Below the pieces are notes generated by a model. That model was given only the letters and a program-made list of their open reading frames with translations. It was not told where the DNA came from and did not search any database. Shown in pieces: positions 1 to 8,480 of a DNA stretch of 64,000 bases (within the stretch, counting starts at the first letter, position 1; every line of letters begins with the position of its first letter). Position numbers and translations under genes: made by a program. Source of the DNA: Cohnella luojiensis (GTDB lineage Bacteria; Bacillota; Bacilli; Paenibacillales; Paenibacillaceae); contig NZ_SOMN01000008.1 of assembly GCF_004564235.1 (NCBI RefSeq), positions 1 through 64,000 on the forward strand, written 5' to 3'.

Positions 1-150
1 GCGCTGACTTCGAGCACCAATTTAGTTTGACCTACGTAAATAAGAACGAATTCTTAATAGTAGCAGCAACTATTCCTGCACCAAGTTCGACCTGGTCCAA
101 GATAAAAAAAGAAGCTGCTCAAAAGTTCATACTTTTGGGACAGCCCCTTC

Positions 151-443
151 GAAGTTTTAATTTGGTGGACCCTAGCGGGATATTGAAATTTCGATTAACT
201 TGCTGTCGAAGAACATTCAACGATGACGATCTTAGCGGTAAATTTCAATGCCGTACTCCATGCTGTACCCCACAAAGTGAAGATCAGTCATCGAAGCTTA
301 TTCCGAGTACTTTGCGGGGACCCCGAAGTATTGCTCCGTCCGTGCGGAACGACCCAGTTTGGTTCAATCTCGCCAGGCCACCAATTAAAAAAGCAACCCT
401 GCCGGGTTGCTCGAATTTTTAATTTGGTGGACCCTAGCGGGAT
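151..443. repeat. Duplicated 3' end of tRNA-Ala (direct repeat pair)
   Basis: A 27-bp stretch at 155-181 is repeated exactly at 417-443, where it forms the 3' end and CCA tail of the tRNA-Ala gene plus a few flanking bases. One mismatch extends the match to 31 bp (151-181 and 413-443). The spacing is 262 bp. Duplicated tRNA 3' ends are what site-specific integration leaves behind, but no integrase is visible, so this could also be a decayed second tRNA copy: bases after 181 only vaguely follow the tRNA. The rest of 1-424 shows no convincing gene. Confidence 0.7.
386..410 (-). terminator. Rho-independent terminator of tRNA-Ala
   Basis: On the minus strand a 7-bp GC-rich stem (GCAACCC/GGGTTGC, loop GGCA) is followed by a run of T residues. 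It lies 15 nt past the CCA end of the tRNA, so it most likely ends that transcript. Confidence 0.85.
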
Positions 444-500
444 CGAACCGCTGACCTCTTCGCTGCCAGCGAAGCGCTCTCCCAGCTGAGCTAAGGGCCC
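425..500 (-). tRNA. tRNA-Ala (anticodon GGC)
   Basis: The minus strand folds into a standard cloverleaf of 76 nt. The acceptor stem GGGCCCT pairs with AGGGTCC, with one G-T pair. The D-arm begins TAGCTCAGCTGGGAGAG, the anticodon stem is CTTCG/CGAAG with loop CTGGCAG, and the T-arm contains GGTTCGATCC. The anticodon GGC reads alanine GCC/GCU codons. The CCA end is encoded in the DNA, as is usual in Bacillales. Confidence 0.96.
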
Positions 501-575
501 GTAATTGGCGACAAAAATGAGTTTATCACAGGTTAAGGAGCGATGTCAACGGCTTATTTATAAACGACATCGCTC

Positions 576-1037
576 TTAAATCCCGTGTTTGCTCATGAGC
601 GTGTTAAGCTCCTTCAGGAACATGTTGATGTCCTTGAACTGTCTATATACCGACGCGAAACGAACGTAAGCTACCTCGTCCACGGAATAAATATGCTCCA
701 TCAGAAGCTCTCCGATAATACGGCTCTCAACCTCGGCGTGCGCAGTATTGCGAAGTTCTCGTTCCACGTCGGAAACGATCACTTCCAGCTGTCCGACGGA
801 AACGGGACGTTTCTCGCATGCTCTGAGCAAACCCCGCAATACCTTGTCACGGCTGAATTCCTCGCGGCTTCCGTCCTTCTTGATGACGATCAGCGGAGTT
901 TCCTCGACGGTCTCGAACGTAGTGAACCGACGGCTGCACTTCTCGCACTCCCGACGGCGGCGGATCGATTTGTTGTCATTGGCAGGACGGGAATCCAAAA
1001 CCTTCGTTCCGCTGTAATCGCAAAAAGGGCATTTCAT
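576..1037 (-). CDS. nrdR: Transcriptional repressor NrdR
   Basis: This is the nucleotide-sensing repressor of ribonucleotide reductase genes, a cytoplasmic DNA-binding protein. The 153-residue length is normal for the family. The N-terminus is a zinc ribbon (CPFC at residues 3-6 and CEKC near 31-34) followed by the family signature [17 protein letters not shown]. Residues about 49-139 form the ATP-cone that binds ATP/dATP. The ATG at 1037 has AAGGAG upstream, at a slightly long spacing. In Bacillales nrdR sits close to the polA-mutM-coaE block, and here it is the last gene of that minus-strand block, separated from it by a divergently read spore protein gene. Confidence 0.96.
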   Translation of the reverse strand: MKCPFCDYSGTKVLDSRPANDNKSIRRRRECEKCSRRFTTFETVEETPLIVIKKDGSREEFSRDKVLRGLLRACEKRPVSVGQLEVIVSDVERELRNTAHAEVESRIIGELLMEHIYSVDEVAYVRFASVYRQFKDINMFLKELNTLMSKHGI

Positions 1038-1089
1038 GGCGTCGATTTCGACTCCTTCGCAATTTTATTATTTTTCCATACCTTACCTT

Positions 1090-1118
1090 ACATGAACAGA
1101 AAATTAAAGCACATAATA
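1090..1118 (+). promoter_or_regulatory. Sigma-G-type promoter of the spore protein gene
   Basis: The -10 element CATAATA (1112-1118) matches the known sigma-G consensus CATWHTA. The -35 element ACATG (1090-1094) matches GHATR in four of five bases, and the spacer is 17 bp. It lies just upstream of the spore protein ribosome binding site, which fits forespore expression. Assignment rests on consensus matching only. Confidence 0.6.
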
Positions 1119-1148
1119 CAGTTACCAACCGCAAGGAGGTGAACAAAA

Positions 1149-1364
1149 ATGGCCGGACAAAGAAACAACAGCAATCAATTGCTCGTTCCCCAAGCGACTG
1201 CAGGACTGAACCAACTGAAATACGAGGTAGCGCAACAGCTTGGCATCGCCATCCCACAAGATGGGTACCAAGGTAACATGACTACGAAAGACAACGGTTC
1301 GATTGGTGGTAACATCACTCGTACTTTGGTGCAAATTGCTGAACAGCAACTTGCTGGTAAATAA
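1149..1364 (+). CDS. Alpha/beta-type small acid-soluble spore protein
   Basis: The 71-residue product is a DNA-saturating spore protein that protects forespore DNA from UV and heat. The central segment LKYEVAQQLGI contains the germination-protease (GPR) cleavage region. The C-terminal half GGNITRTLVQIAEQQL is the second conserved DNA-binding block. A near-perfect Shine-Dalgarno AAGGAGGTG lies 6 nt before the ATG. It is the only plus-strand gene among the first minus-strand genes and has its own sigma-G-like promoter and terminator. The family is certain, but the exact ssp letter cannot be given. Confidence 0.95.
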   Translation: MAGQRNNSNQLLVPQATAGLNQLKYEVAQQLGIAIPQDGYQGNMTTKDNGSIGGNITRTLVQIAEQQLAGK

Positions 1365-1399
1365 ATCAGCGTCAACAACTGATGGCACTTAATACCGAG

Positions 1400-1440
1400 G
1401 AAGCTTTGAAGCGGTTTGCTTCAGGGCTTCTTCTTCTTCA
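1400..1440 (+). terminator. Terminator after the spore protein gene
   Basis: Two consecutive GAAGC segments pair with two GCTTC segments (1400-1413 with 1417-1430), followed by a pyrimidine-rich TTCTTCTTC tract. The U-run is imperfect. The structure lies between two convergent genes and may act on both. Confidence 0.55.
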
Positions 1441-1441
1441 G

Positions 1442-2020
1442 CTACGTCAAAGTATCCGAATCGTAAAGCTTCTGGTATTTCTTATAATAATACATCACAC
1501 GTTGGACGTAATGTCTAGTCTCACCGTAAGGAATATCGCGTAAAGTTTGCTCTTTCCCGTTCCAAACCCCATCATCGAGCCACTGCCGTACTTTTCCCGG
1601 GCCTGCATTGTAAGCCGCTAACGATACGACTAAGTTCTCATCGAATTGGCGTTGAAGCTCCTTCACGTACCATGAGCCCAGAGTGATTCCCGCATGCGCT
1701 TCCTTGCCAACGTCCTTGGCCTTTAGATTTCCAAAGTCCTCTTGCCGCAAAATCCAATCCGCCGTCTCCGGCATGATCTGCATGATGCCAACGGCCCCTT
1801 TGGGCGATACCGCTTCCAACTTATAATTGGATTCGACTCTGATGATGGCCGCGATGATCAGGGGGTCTAGTTCGTATTTCTCCGCGTTCATCAAGATTTC
1901 TTCCTTATAAGAAATCGGGTAAATCCATCGTCCGAGCCATTCCGACTGCACGAATAATCCGGTTAGTATAATGAGGATGAGGGGGAGGACTATTCGCTTT
2001 CTCTTTAACCGTTTTTTCAT
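1442..2020 (-). CDS. Membrane-anchored lytic transglycosylase (SLT domain)
   Basis: This enzyme cleaves the MurNAc-GlcNAc bond of peptidoglycan. The protein is 192 residues long. A basic N-terminus and one hydrophobic segment (about residues 10-24) form a signal anchor that places the enzyme outside the membrane. The SLT catalytic fold follows: the glutamate in RVESNY (about residue 62) is the expected catalytic acid, and GIMQIMP and AAYNAGPGKV are the family motifs. The start overlaps the end of coaE by 4 nt (ATGA), so the two are translationally coupled. Related small SLT proteins occur next to coaE in many Paenibacillaceae. Confidence 0.92.
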   Translation of the reverse strand: MKKRLKRKRIVLPLILIILTGLFVQSEWLGRWIYPISYKEEILMNAEKYELDPLIIAAIIRVESNYKLEAVSPKGAVGIMQIMPETADWILRQEDFGNLKAKDVGKEAHAGITLGSWYVKELQRQFDENLVVSLAAYNAGPGKVRQWLDDGVWNGKEQTLRDIPYGETRHYVQRVMYYYKKYQKLYDSDTLT

Positions 2021-2613
2021 CCCAACCCCTTTTCCCGCCAGTAGCGATCGATTTGCTCTTCCGTCCGCTCGAGGCTACCGCTATTATCGATCAGAATATC
2101 AGCGCGCTGCTTCTTTTCCTCGATATTCATCTGAGCTTCCAAGCGCTTAAGCGCCTCTTCCATGCTAAGCTTGTCCCTTTCAAGCAAACGCAGCAATTGA
2201 ACCTGCCGAGGGACGTAAACGACCATTACCTGTTCAAAATAGGACTCCAAACCCGATTCGTATAAAAGAGGAACGTCAACGACGACGAGTTTCTTCGGAG
2301 TATGAGCCTGATGATAGTCCATTCTTTGTTTCATGACAGCCCGGATGGCCGGATGCAATATCTCTTCAAGCGCCTTGCGCTCGGCTGGATCCGCGAAGAC
2401 GACGGCACCCAATTTCTTGCGATCCAGCGTGCCATCCGCCTGCAGAACGGCTTGTCCGAATCGCTCTGCGACGGCAAGCAAAGACGGCTGCCCGGGTTCT
2501 ACGACTTCCCGGGCTATTCCGTCCAGATCAATCAATATCGCGCCGCGTTCCGTGAGCAATCCGGCGACCGTGCTTTTGCCGGTGGCGATTCCGCCTGTTA
2601 AACCGATGTTCAT
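2017..2613 (-). CDS. coaE: Dephospho-CoA kinase
   Basis: CoaE phosphorylates the 3'-hydroxyl of dephospho-CoA, the last step of coenzyme A synthesis, in the cytoplasm. The 198-residue protein opens with the P-loop GLTGGIATGKST (residues 4-15). The motif DLDGIAREVVEPG (about 29-41) follows, then VVVDVPLLYESGLE in the CoA-binding/lid region. The length is normal for the family. It sits between ytaF and a transglycosylase gene in one minus-strand operon with polA and mutM, the standard Bacillales order. Confidence 0.96.
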   Translation of the reverse strand: MNIGLTGGIATGKSTVAGLLTERGAILIDLDGIAREVVEPGQPSLLAVAERFGQAVLQADGTLDRKKLGAVVFADPAERKALEEILHPAIRAVMKQRMDYHQAHTPKKLVVVDVPLLYESGLESYFEQVMVVYVPRQVQLLRLLERDKLSMEEALKRLEAQMNIEEKKQRADILIDNSGSLERTEEQIDRYWREKGLG

Positions 2614-2625
2614 GTGATCTCTTCC

Positions 2626-3324
2626 TTATAGAAACAATTTAAATATGCCCATCGCGATAAGGATGATTCCGGGCAGCATGGACAGCTGCCTTACCCACCG
2701 CCAGCCTGATGCCCAGAAGCCCACGCGAGTTCCGGACCAGAGGAATAATCCGCTTGCCGCCGCGATGAGAATCGCCGTTAGCAAAGGAGGAAATCCTACC
2801 AATGCGGCTCCGATGCCCGCGCCGAAAGCATCCAAGGAAAGAGCCGTACCGAGGAAAAAAGCTTCCCCCGCGCTGATCGTACCGGATCGGTCCATGTCGG
2901 CAGCCGATGGCGTGCGAAGAATTTGAATGATGATTCCAAATAACTTAAGCTCCATCTTCAAGACAGGCGCAGGAGACATCGGTACTATCGTACCCAGAAT
3001 CACGCCATTGCTATCGCCGCTATTCGTTCGTTGGCCGTTATCCTCGCGATCGCCGCCACGGACGAATTGGATAAGTGCCGCCAATCCGATTCCGATTAGA
3101 ATTACCGCGCCCAGAATCGAAGCGCCATGAGGCGACATCCAGCTCGTTAAAGCAACGCCAAGCATCATCGATAACAGGATGATAAGTCCCGAGCACGCCG
3201 CGATAATGAGAATAGAAAAGACGGGAATTTTTATTTTTCTTACTCCATAAGTAATGCCGACTCCGAAACCATCAAGACTGACAGCGAAAGACAATAAAAT
3301 AAGCGATGCGACAGGTGCCATCAT
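2626..3324 (-). CDS. ytaF: Sporulation membrane protein YtaF (MntP-like)
   Basis: This 232-residue integral membrane protein has about six transmembrane segments in two similar halves; DGFGVGITYG in the first half mirrors DAFGAGIGAA in the second. This is the fold of the MntP/cation-efflux-like YtaF family, which is linked to sporulation in Bacillus. The cytosolic loop around residues 144-155 reads DMDRSGTISAGE, a canonical 12-residue EF-hand calcium loop. A substrate cannot be read from the sequence. It is located between mutM and coaE exactly as in Bacillus. Confidence 0.88.
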   Translation of the reverse strand: MMAPVASLILLSFAVSLDGFGVGITYGVRKIKIPVFSILIIAACSGLIILLSMMLGVALTSWMSPHGASILGAVILIGIGLAALIQFVRGGDREDNGQRTNSGDSNGVILGTIVPMSPAPVLKMELKLFGIIIQILRTPSAADMDRSGTISAGEAFFLGTALSLDAFGAGIGAALVGFPPLLTAILIAAASGLFLWSGTRVGFWASGWRWVRQLSMLPGIILIAMGIFKLFL

Positions 3325-3445
3325 AGCGAATTTCCCCCTGCATGGATGCTTTTCCGAGCCTCCGCTAACGGAAGCCAGGATCTGTTCATCCTATGCACGG
3401 GGGGGTCTGAATGCCCCGACCGCCTAAACTTTTAGGAGCGAATGC

Positions 3446-4360
3446 CTACTTGCTCTCGCCCTCAAGCCGACGTTTGACTGCATGATTTCGGTTTTTCGAC
3501 GAAGTAACGACTTGTGATGGACCGACGTTTCGCGGCCTCTTCTGGCATATCGGACAGACATGGGTTCCCCGTCCGCCGACGACCGATTTCTCGATGGGCG
3601 TACCGCAATTCAAGCAAGGCTCGCCGGTTCTGCCGTATGCTTTTAAGCTATGCTGAAACAGCCCCATCTCGCCCTGACCGTTAACATAAGACTTAATGGA
3701 AGAGCCTCCGGCTTCCACGGCAGCCGACAAAGTCTTAACGATAGCTTGATGAAGAAGCTCTTGCTCCTTCCGTTTCAGCTCGTTCGCCGGCATCTCCGGA
3801 TGAATGCCCGCCGTATGCAGCGCTTCATCTACGTAGATATTACCCAATCCGACCACGATCTCCTGATTGAGCAGCAACGGCTTGATCTTCGTCGACCGTT
3901 TGCCGAGCTCACGCCTGAACGAATCAAGCGTAAACCCGTCCTCCAAAGGCTCCAACCCCAGTTTATTCAACGGAGGGGCCTGTAATTCTTCTCCCGGCAA
4001 AAACAAATGCATCGTTCCGAACTGGCGGACGTCTTTGTAGCGCAATTCCGTTCCATCCGTAAAATGAAAAATGACGTGCGTATGGATTTCCGTAGGCTCA
4101 TCTTGGTTATACAAGCCGTATCGTCCTTCCATCCGAAGATGCGAGACGAGAACTAGCCCATCCATGACCAATCTTAGAAATTTGCCGCGGCGTTCGACGG
4201 ATTGAAACGTTCTTCCTTCGAGCTCTGCAGCAAAAGCCAGCGGATCGTCCGGCTTCTGCAGGATGCGCGGGAGATTGACCGTGACATGGCTGATCTTTTT
4301 CCCGGTGATAAGTTGATTTAACGTCCTGCGGACGGTTTCCACCTCAGGTAATTCCGGCAT
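3446..4360 (-). CDS. mutM: Formamidopyrimidine-DNA glycosylase
   Basis: MutM (Fpg) removes 8-oxoguanine and formamidopyrimidine from DNA and nicks the abasic site. The mature N-terminus PELPEVETVRRTL carries the catalytic Pro2 and Glu3. The helix-two-turn-helix region contains NIYVDEALHTAGIHP, and a C-terminal zinc finger uses the cysteines of CLNCG and CPICQ. I chose the ATG at 4360 because the catalytic proline must follow it and GGAGG lies 8 nt upstream. After the zinc finger there is an unusual basic tail of about 30 residues, making 304 residues against about 275 in most homologues. It overlaps nothing and starts 25 nt after polA ends. Confidence 0.96.
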   Translation of the reverse strand: MPELPEVETVRRTLNQLITGKKISHVTVNLPRILQKPDDPLAFAAELEGRTFQSVERRGKFLRLVMDGLVLVSHLRMEGRYGLYNQDEPTEIHTHVIFHFTDGTELRYKDVRQFGTMHLFLPGEELQAPPLNKLGLEPLEDGFTLDSFRRELGKRSTKIKPLLLNQEIVVGLGNIYVDEALHTAGIHPEMPANELKRKEQELLHQAIVKTLSAAVEAGGSSIKSYVNGQGEMGLFQHSLKAYGRTGEPCLNCGTPIEKSVVGGRGTHVCPICQKRPRNVGPSQVVTSSKNRNHAVKRRLEGESK

Positions 4361-4385
4361 GCCGATCCTCCTTCCTCTGGATGCC

Positions 4386-7058
4386 TTACTTCGCCTCGTA
4401 CCAATTGTTCCCGTCGCTGACCTCGGCCAATAGCGGAACATCCAACTGAAGCGCATTGCTCATGACTTCCGGCACGAGCTTTTTCATAAGCTCGAGCTCT
4501 TCCGACGGCACCTCGAACACCAATTCATCGTGTACTTGCAGCAGCATGCGGCTGCGTAAACCGCGTTCGATCAACGCTTCGCTCATTCGCATCATGGCTA
4601 GCTTAATAATATCCGCCGCGGTGCCCTGAATCGGAGTATTCATCGCCGTCCGTTCGGCGAAAGAGCGAAGATTGAAGTTGGAATGACGGATTTCCGGCAA
4701 ATAACGCCGGCGTTCCAGCAGCGTCGTCACGTAACCGTCTTGCTTCGCTTGCTCCACGATAGAAACCATATAACGTTTTACCCCGGGGAATGCCTCGAAA
4801 TATTGCTCGATGAACGCGGCGGCTTGATCGCGCGAGATGTCCAGGTTCTGAGATAAACCGTAGCTGCTTATGCCGTAAACGATACCGAAGTTAACCGCTT
4901 TCGCTTGGCGGCGCATGTTGCTGTCTACTTGATCGGCTTGAACGCCGAACACGTCCATCGCCGTTTTGGTATGAATGTCCATGTCGTTCAGGAAAGCTTC
5001 CTTAAGTCCTTCGTCGCCGGAAATATGCGCCAGCACGCGAAGCTCGATCTGCGAATAGTCGGCCGCCAGAATCGTCCAGCCCGGTTCCGACGGAACGAAG
5101 GCTTTGCGGATTTGGCGTCCTTCCTCTAAGCGAATCGGAATATTCTGCAGGTTGGGAAATTGACTCGACAGCCTTCCGGTCGCCGCGATCGTCTGCTTGT
5201 AGAACGTATGAATCTTGCCCGTTTCCGGGCGAATCTCCTTCAACAATCCTTCGATGTAGGTTGATTGCAGCTTCGTAAGCTGACGATAATGCAAGATCAA
5301 ACGTACGATCTCGTGATGCGGCTCAAGTCTCTCAAGCACTTCCGCATCCGTGGAGTAACCCGTCTTGGTTTTCTTGTAAACGGGAAGCCCGAGCCGATCG
5401 AATAACACCTCGCCCAATTGCCTAGGCGAACCGATGTTGAACTCGAACCCCGCCGATTCGTAGATTCCTTTCGTTATTTCCTCGATGCGCCGCTGGAATT
5501 CGGTCCCGAGATCCTTGAGCGCATCCCCGTTCACCGTGATTCCTTGCTTCTCCATGCCCGCCAGCACTCCGGATAGAGGTTGCTCCAGCTCATAATATAG
5601 CCGGTTCATCCCCAGCTTCTCAAGCTGCTCCGCGAGCAGGGGCTTTAATCTGCGCACGGCATCGGCTTTCGCGGCGACATGTTTCGCTAGCTCCTCGCCT
5701 GCCGGCACACGGAACTTGGCGCCTTTGCCGTACACAGCTTCGTCGGAGAGAATCGGAGCCAGTCCATGGCGTTGCAGCAATCCGTTCAGGGAGGGGTCCG
5801 CTTCCGTCGGGTCTAGCAAATAAGCCGCTAATTGCACGTCGAAAGCTTGCCCCTTCAAGGCGATTCCGGAACGGGCCAATACGAGCTCTACGCGATGCAG
5901 GTCGTAGCTTACCTTAGGCGTTTCCAGGCTTTCGAGCCAATCGCGAAGAGCGGAAGCTTCCGGCGATGACAATAGATTGTAATCGACGACATGACACTTG
6001 TCGCCGTTTACGATGGCAATACCGACGCCTTGCGCATGGTGCGGGTTGTCTCCGAACGATTCGACCAATACCGCCTCGGCGTTCGCAAGCGCATCGTTCA
6101 AACCTGCCCATCCCGACGTTTCGACTCTGACGACCTCGTAATGGGTCGCCGTCTCCGCGCTTTCCGCTTTGGTCGCTTCGTCGACCGCGCCTAAGTTCAA
6201 ACGCTCCGCGAGAGTCTTGAACTCCAGCTTGCGCATAGCCGTTCCTAGCGCTGACGTATCGTATCCTTTCCAAGCGACGTCATCCAGGGAATAATCCAGC
6301 GGCACCTCGCGGAAGATCGTCGCAAGCTTCTTGCTCATCCGGGCATCGTCCGAATGGGATTCTATATTTTCGCGCAACTTGCCTTTAATCTCTTCGATCT
6401 TCTCCAGTACGTTCTCAACCGTGCCGAATTCTTGCAACAGCTTTAACGCCGTCTTCTCGCCGACTCCGGGAACGCCGGGGATATTATCGCTTGCGTCTCC
6501 CATGAGGCCCTTCAAGTCGATGATCTGGGCAGGGGTAATGCCATACTTCTCTCCGATCGCTTCGGGAGTATAACGCTCTACCTCGCTAACCCCTTTACGG
6601 GTAATCAGAACGCTAACCCGGTCCGTTGCCAATTGCAGCATATCTTTATCCCCGGATACGACGATGGCGGATTTGCCTTGCTCTTCCGCGAGCCTTGCCA
6701 TCGTTCCGATAATATCATCCGCCTCGTAACCCGGTAATTCGAATTGCGGAATCGAGAAAGCTTTAAGAAGCTCCTTGAGCAACGGGAATTGTTCCGACAG
6801 CTCCGGCGGCGTTTTCTGGCGGCCGCCTTTGTACTCGGCGTATCCTTCATGACGAAAGGTCACTTTGCCCGCATCGAACGCGACGAGAATATGGGTAGGT
6901 TTCTCTTCCTCCAGCACCCTAAGCAACATCGTCGTAAATCCGAGCACGGCATTCGTATGCAATCCGCTGCTGCTCGTCAAAGGAGGTATCGCATAAAAAG
7001 CCCGAAAAATAATGCTATTGCCATCGATTAATACCAGCTTGTCCATTTCATTGCTCAT
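4386..7058 (-). CDS. polA: DNA polymerase I
   Basis: PolA fills gaps and removes RNA primers in replication and repair. At 890 residues it is full length. Residues about 1-300 are the 5'-3' exonuclease (VLIDGNSIIFRAFYA, VSGDKDMLQL, GLMGDASDNIPGVPGVGEKTA). The middle domain lacks the acidic proofreading residues, as in Bacillus PolA: the Exo I position reads VLVESFGDN. The polymerase domain carries motif A DYSQIELRVLAH, motif B RRQAKAVNFGIVYG and motif C LLQVHDELVFE. The start at 7058 has a GGTGAGGTGG ribosome site; a second in-frame ATG lies four codons later. It is the first gene of the polA-mutM run. Confidence 0.97.
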   Translation of the reverse strand: MSNEMDKLVLIDGNSIIFRAFYAIPPLTSSSGLHTNAVLGFTTMLLRVLEEEKPTHILVAFDAGKVTFRHEGYAEYKGGRQKTPPELSEQFPLLKELLKAFSIPQFELPGYEADDIIGTMARLAEEQGKSAIVVSGDKDMLQLATDRVSVLITRKGVSEVERYTPEAIGEKYGITPAQIIDLKGLMGDASDNIPGVPGVGEKTALKLLQEFGTVENVLEKIEEIKGKLRENIESHSDDARMSKKLATIFREVPLDYSLDDVAWKGYDTSALGTAMRKLEFKTLAERLNLGAVDEATKAESAETATHYEVVRVETSGWAGLNDALANAEAVLVESFGDNPHHAQGVGIAIVNGDKCHVVDYNLLSSPEASALRDWLESLETPKVSYDLHRVELVLARSGIALKGQAFDVQLAAYLLDPTEADPSLNGLLQRHGLAPILSDEAVYGKGAKFRVPAGEELAKHVAAKADAVRRLKPLLAEQLEKLGMNRLYYELEQPLSGVLAGMEKQGITVNGDALKDLGTEFQRRIEEITKGIYESAGFEFNIGSPRQLGEVLFDRLGLPVYKKTKTGYSTDAEVLERLEPHHEIVRLILHYRQLTKLQSTYIEGLLKEIRPETGKIHTFYKQTIAATGRLSSQFPNLQNIPIRLEEGRQIRKAFVPSEPGWTILAADYSQIELRVLAHISGDEGLKEAFLNDMDIHTKTAMDVFGVQADQVDSNMRRQAKAVNFGIVYGISSYGLSQNLDISRDQAAAFIEQYFEAFPGVKRYMVSIVEQAKQDGYVTTLLERRRYLPEIRHSNFNLRSFAERTAMNTPIQGTAADIIKLAMMRMSEALIERGLRSRMLLQVHDELVFEVPSEELELMKKLVPEVMSNALQLDVPLLAEVSDGNNWYEAK

Positions 7059-7143
7059 GACCGTACGTCCACCTCACCCGACTTTATTCATAGAATAATC
7101 ATAACATACTGCCTCTGGTGTCGCACCCCGTCGCTTCTTTCCA

Positions 7144-7185
7144 ATAGAAAACGGAGCCTCCCCTTTATACCTTGGGGATGGCTCC
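7144..7185 (-). terminator. Terminator of the c-di-GMP operon
   Basis: On the minus strand GGAGCCATCCCC pairs with GGGGAGGCTCC, followed by GTTTTCTATT. The hairpin overlaps the last codons and the stop of the EAL gene, ending that transcription unit before polA. Confidence 0.8.
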
Positions 7186-8415
7186 GATAATGGCTGCCGC
7201 TGGATATTCGCTTGGTCTCCCGATTAAGTAACCTTGCGCGTAATCGAAGCCCATCGCGCGGAGAAGACGGAGCTCCTCCGGCCTCTCTATTCCTTCCGCT
7301 ACGGTGCGGATGTTCATCTTCTTGGCGAATCTGACGAAGGTGCGCAGCATGTGCTTCTTCATCTCGTCCTTGTCGGCCATTCGGACTAGAGAGCGGTCAA
7401 CCTTAATGTAGTCAGGGCTTAGTTCGACGATGGACTGCAAAGAGGAATATCCAGCACCGGCGTCGTCAATGGCAATCTCATAACCTTGGCTTCGGTAATG
7501 GGCTAATATTTTCTTGGCCGCGTCGAAGTCGTCGATCGAGCTTCGCTCCGTTAACTCGAATACGACTTGCCCCGGGTACAAGCCCCGCTCGTTCAGCCAA
7601 CGCAAGGTTTGACCGGATACGAAATGCGGGTCGTTAATAATGCCCATCGTCACGTTGATGAAGATTTTCTGTATCGACGATAGAGTCGGGCAATGGCGTA
7701 TCGCCTTTTCCCTAGCCAAACGATCCAATGCGAAAGCCATGTTGTGCCTTTCGGCGAATTGGAACAAGGAAAGCGGACCGTCGAACAAGCTTCCCTCCGG
7801 ACATCTCGTGAGCGCTTCATAGCCGAACACCCTGCCGTCCCCGAGCCGCATGATCGGTTGGTAGACGCTCTTAATGCTGCTCTCCGATAGCAGCCGGTCA
7901 AGCTCGTACCGCAATTCCCATTCGTCTTGGTCGTCCAATGACTCCCGGATCTGGCCGGTCGCCTTCAGCACGCCTTCATAGACGATGTCTTTAACCGACT
8001 CCGTTCCGGACTGCCATGCTTGCAACCGGGCGTACCCGATTCCTCTTTCCCGAAGGCGCGGAGATTGGGAAGCTTCTTTGTAGACGCTCCCGGTCTCGGC
8101 GACTATGGCTTCGCGCACGCGCCTGGCTAAACCGCGTAAATAGGCTTCGCTTTCCTCTTCTCTTAGGGAATTCGGTATTGCGGCATACAGCCATAGATGG
8201 CTAGAAACCACATCGCCGAACCAAATGTCTCCGCGACCCATGGAGAGGGCTAACCAATTTACCCAATTAAAACCTTCCTCGCGAAATCCCGTCGACAATC
8301 CGTTCTTCCACTCCGATAGGTCGATCCCGATTAAGCCGATATATTTATGATGCTCGATACTCTCGAGCACTCGCTCCATGCCAAACCAAGACGTCGTCAT
8401 TCGATTGAACACCAT
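7165..8415 (-). CDS. Cyclic-di-GMP phosphodiesterase (EAL domain)
   Basis: The N-terminal 170 residues are of no recognised family. Residues about 180-410 form an EAL domain with all expected catalytic features: YEAL, FINVTM, FELTERS, IDDAGAGYSSL, YIKVDRSLV, AEGIE and AQGYLIGRP. It should therefore hydrolyse cyclic-di-GMP to pGpG in the cytoplasm. The start is uncertain. I used the first ATG (8415); an in-frame TTG at 8451 would add 12 residues, and another ATG lies at 8400. None has a strong ribosome site, consistent with coupling to the gene ending about 65 nt upstream. With that gene it forms a two-gene c-di-GMP operon. Confidence 0.88.
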   Translation of the reverse strand: MVFNRMTTSWFGMERVLESIEHHKYIGLIGIDLSEWKNGLSTGFREEGFNWVNWLALSMGRGDIWFGDVVSSHLWLYAAIPNSLREEESEAYLRGLARRVREAIVAETGSVYKEASQSPRLRERGIGYARLQAWQSGTESVKDIVYEGVLKATGQIRESLDDQDEWELRYELDRLLSESSIKSVYQPIMRLGDGRVFGYEALTRCPEGSLFDGPLSLFQFAERHNMAFALDRLAREKAIRHCPTLSSIQKIFINVTMGIINDPHFVSGQTLRWLNERGLYPGQVVFELTERSSIDDFDAAKKILAHYRSQGYEIAIDDAGAGYSSLQSIVELSPDYIKVDRSLVRMADKDEMKKHMLRTFVRFAKKMNIRTVAEGIERPEELRLLRAMGFDYAQGYLIGRPSEYPAAAIIGAIPKV

Positions 8416-8480
8416 CTTCCAAAGATTCTTCGATGACCTTAAATGTACCAAAATTATGTAAACGCAATGCCGTTATTTTG

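Noticed and set aside
27-422. 131-codon plus-strand frame at the left end
   Set aside because: It runs through the duplicated tRNA 3' end and the terminator, has no ribosome site and no family features.
3325-3445. Riboswitch upstream of ytaF
   Set aside because: The 121-bp gap can form weak hairpins, but nothing matches a known riboswitch core, including manganese and fluoride types.
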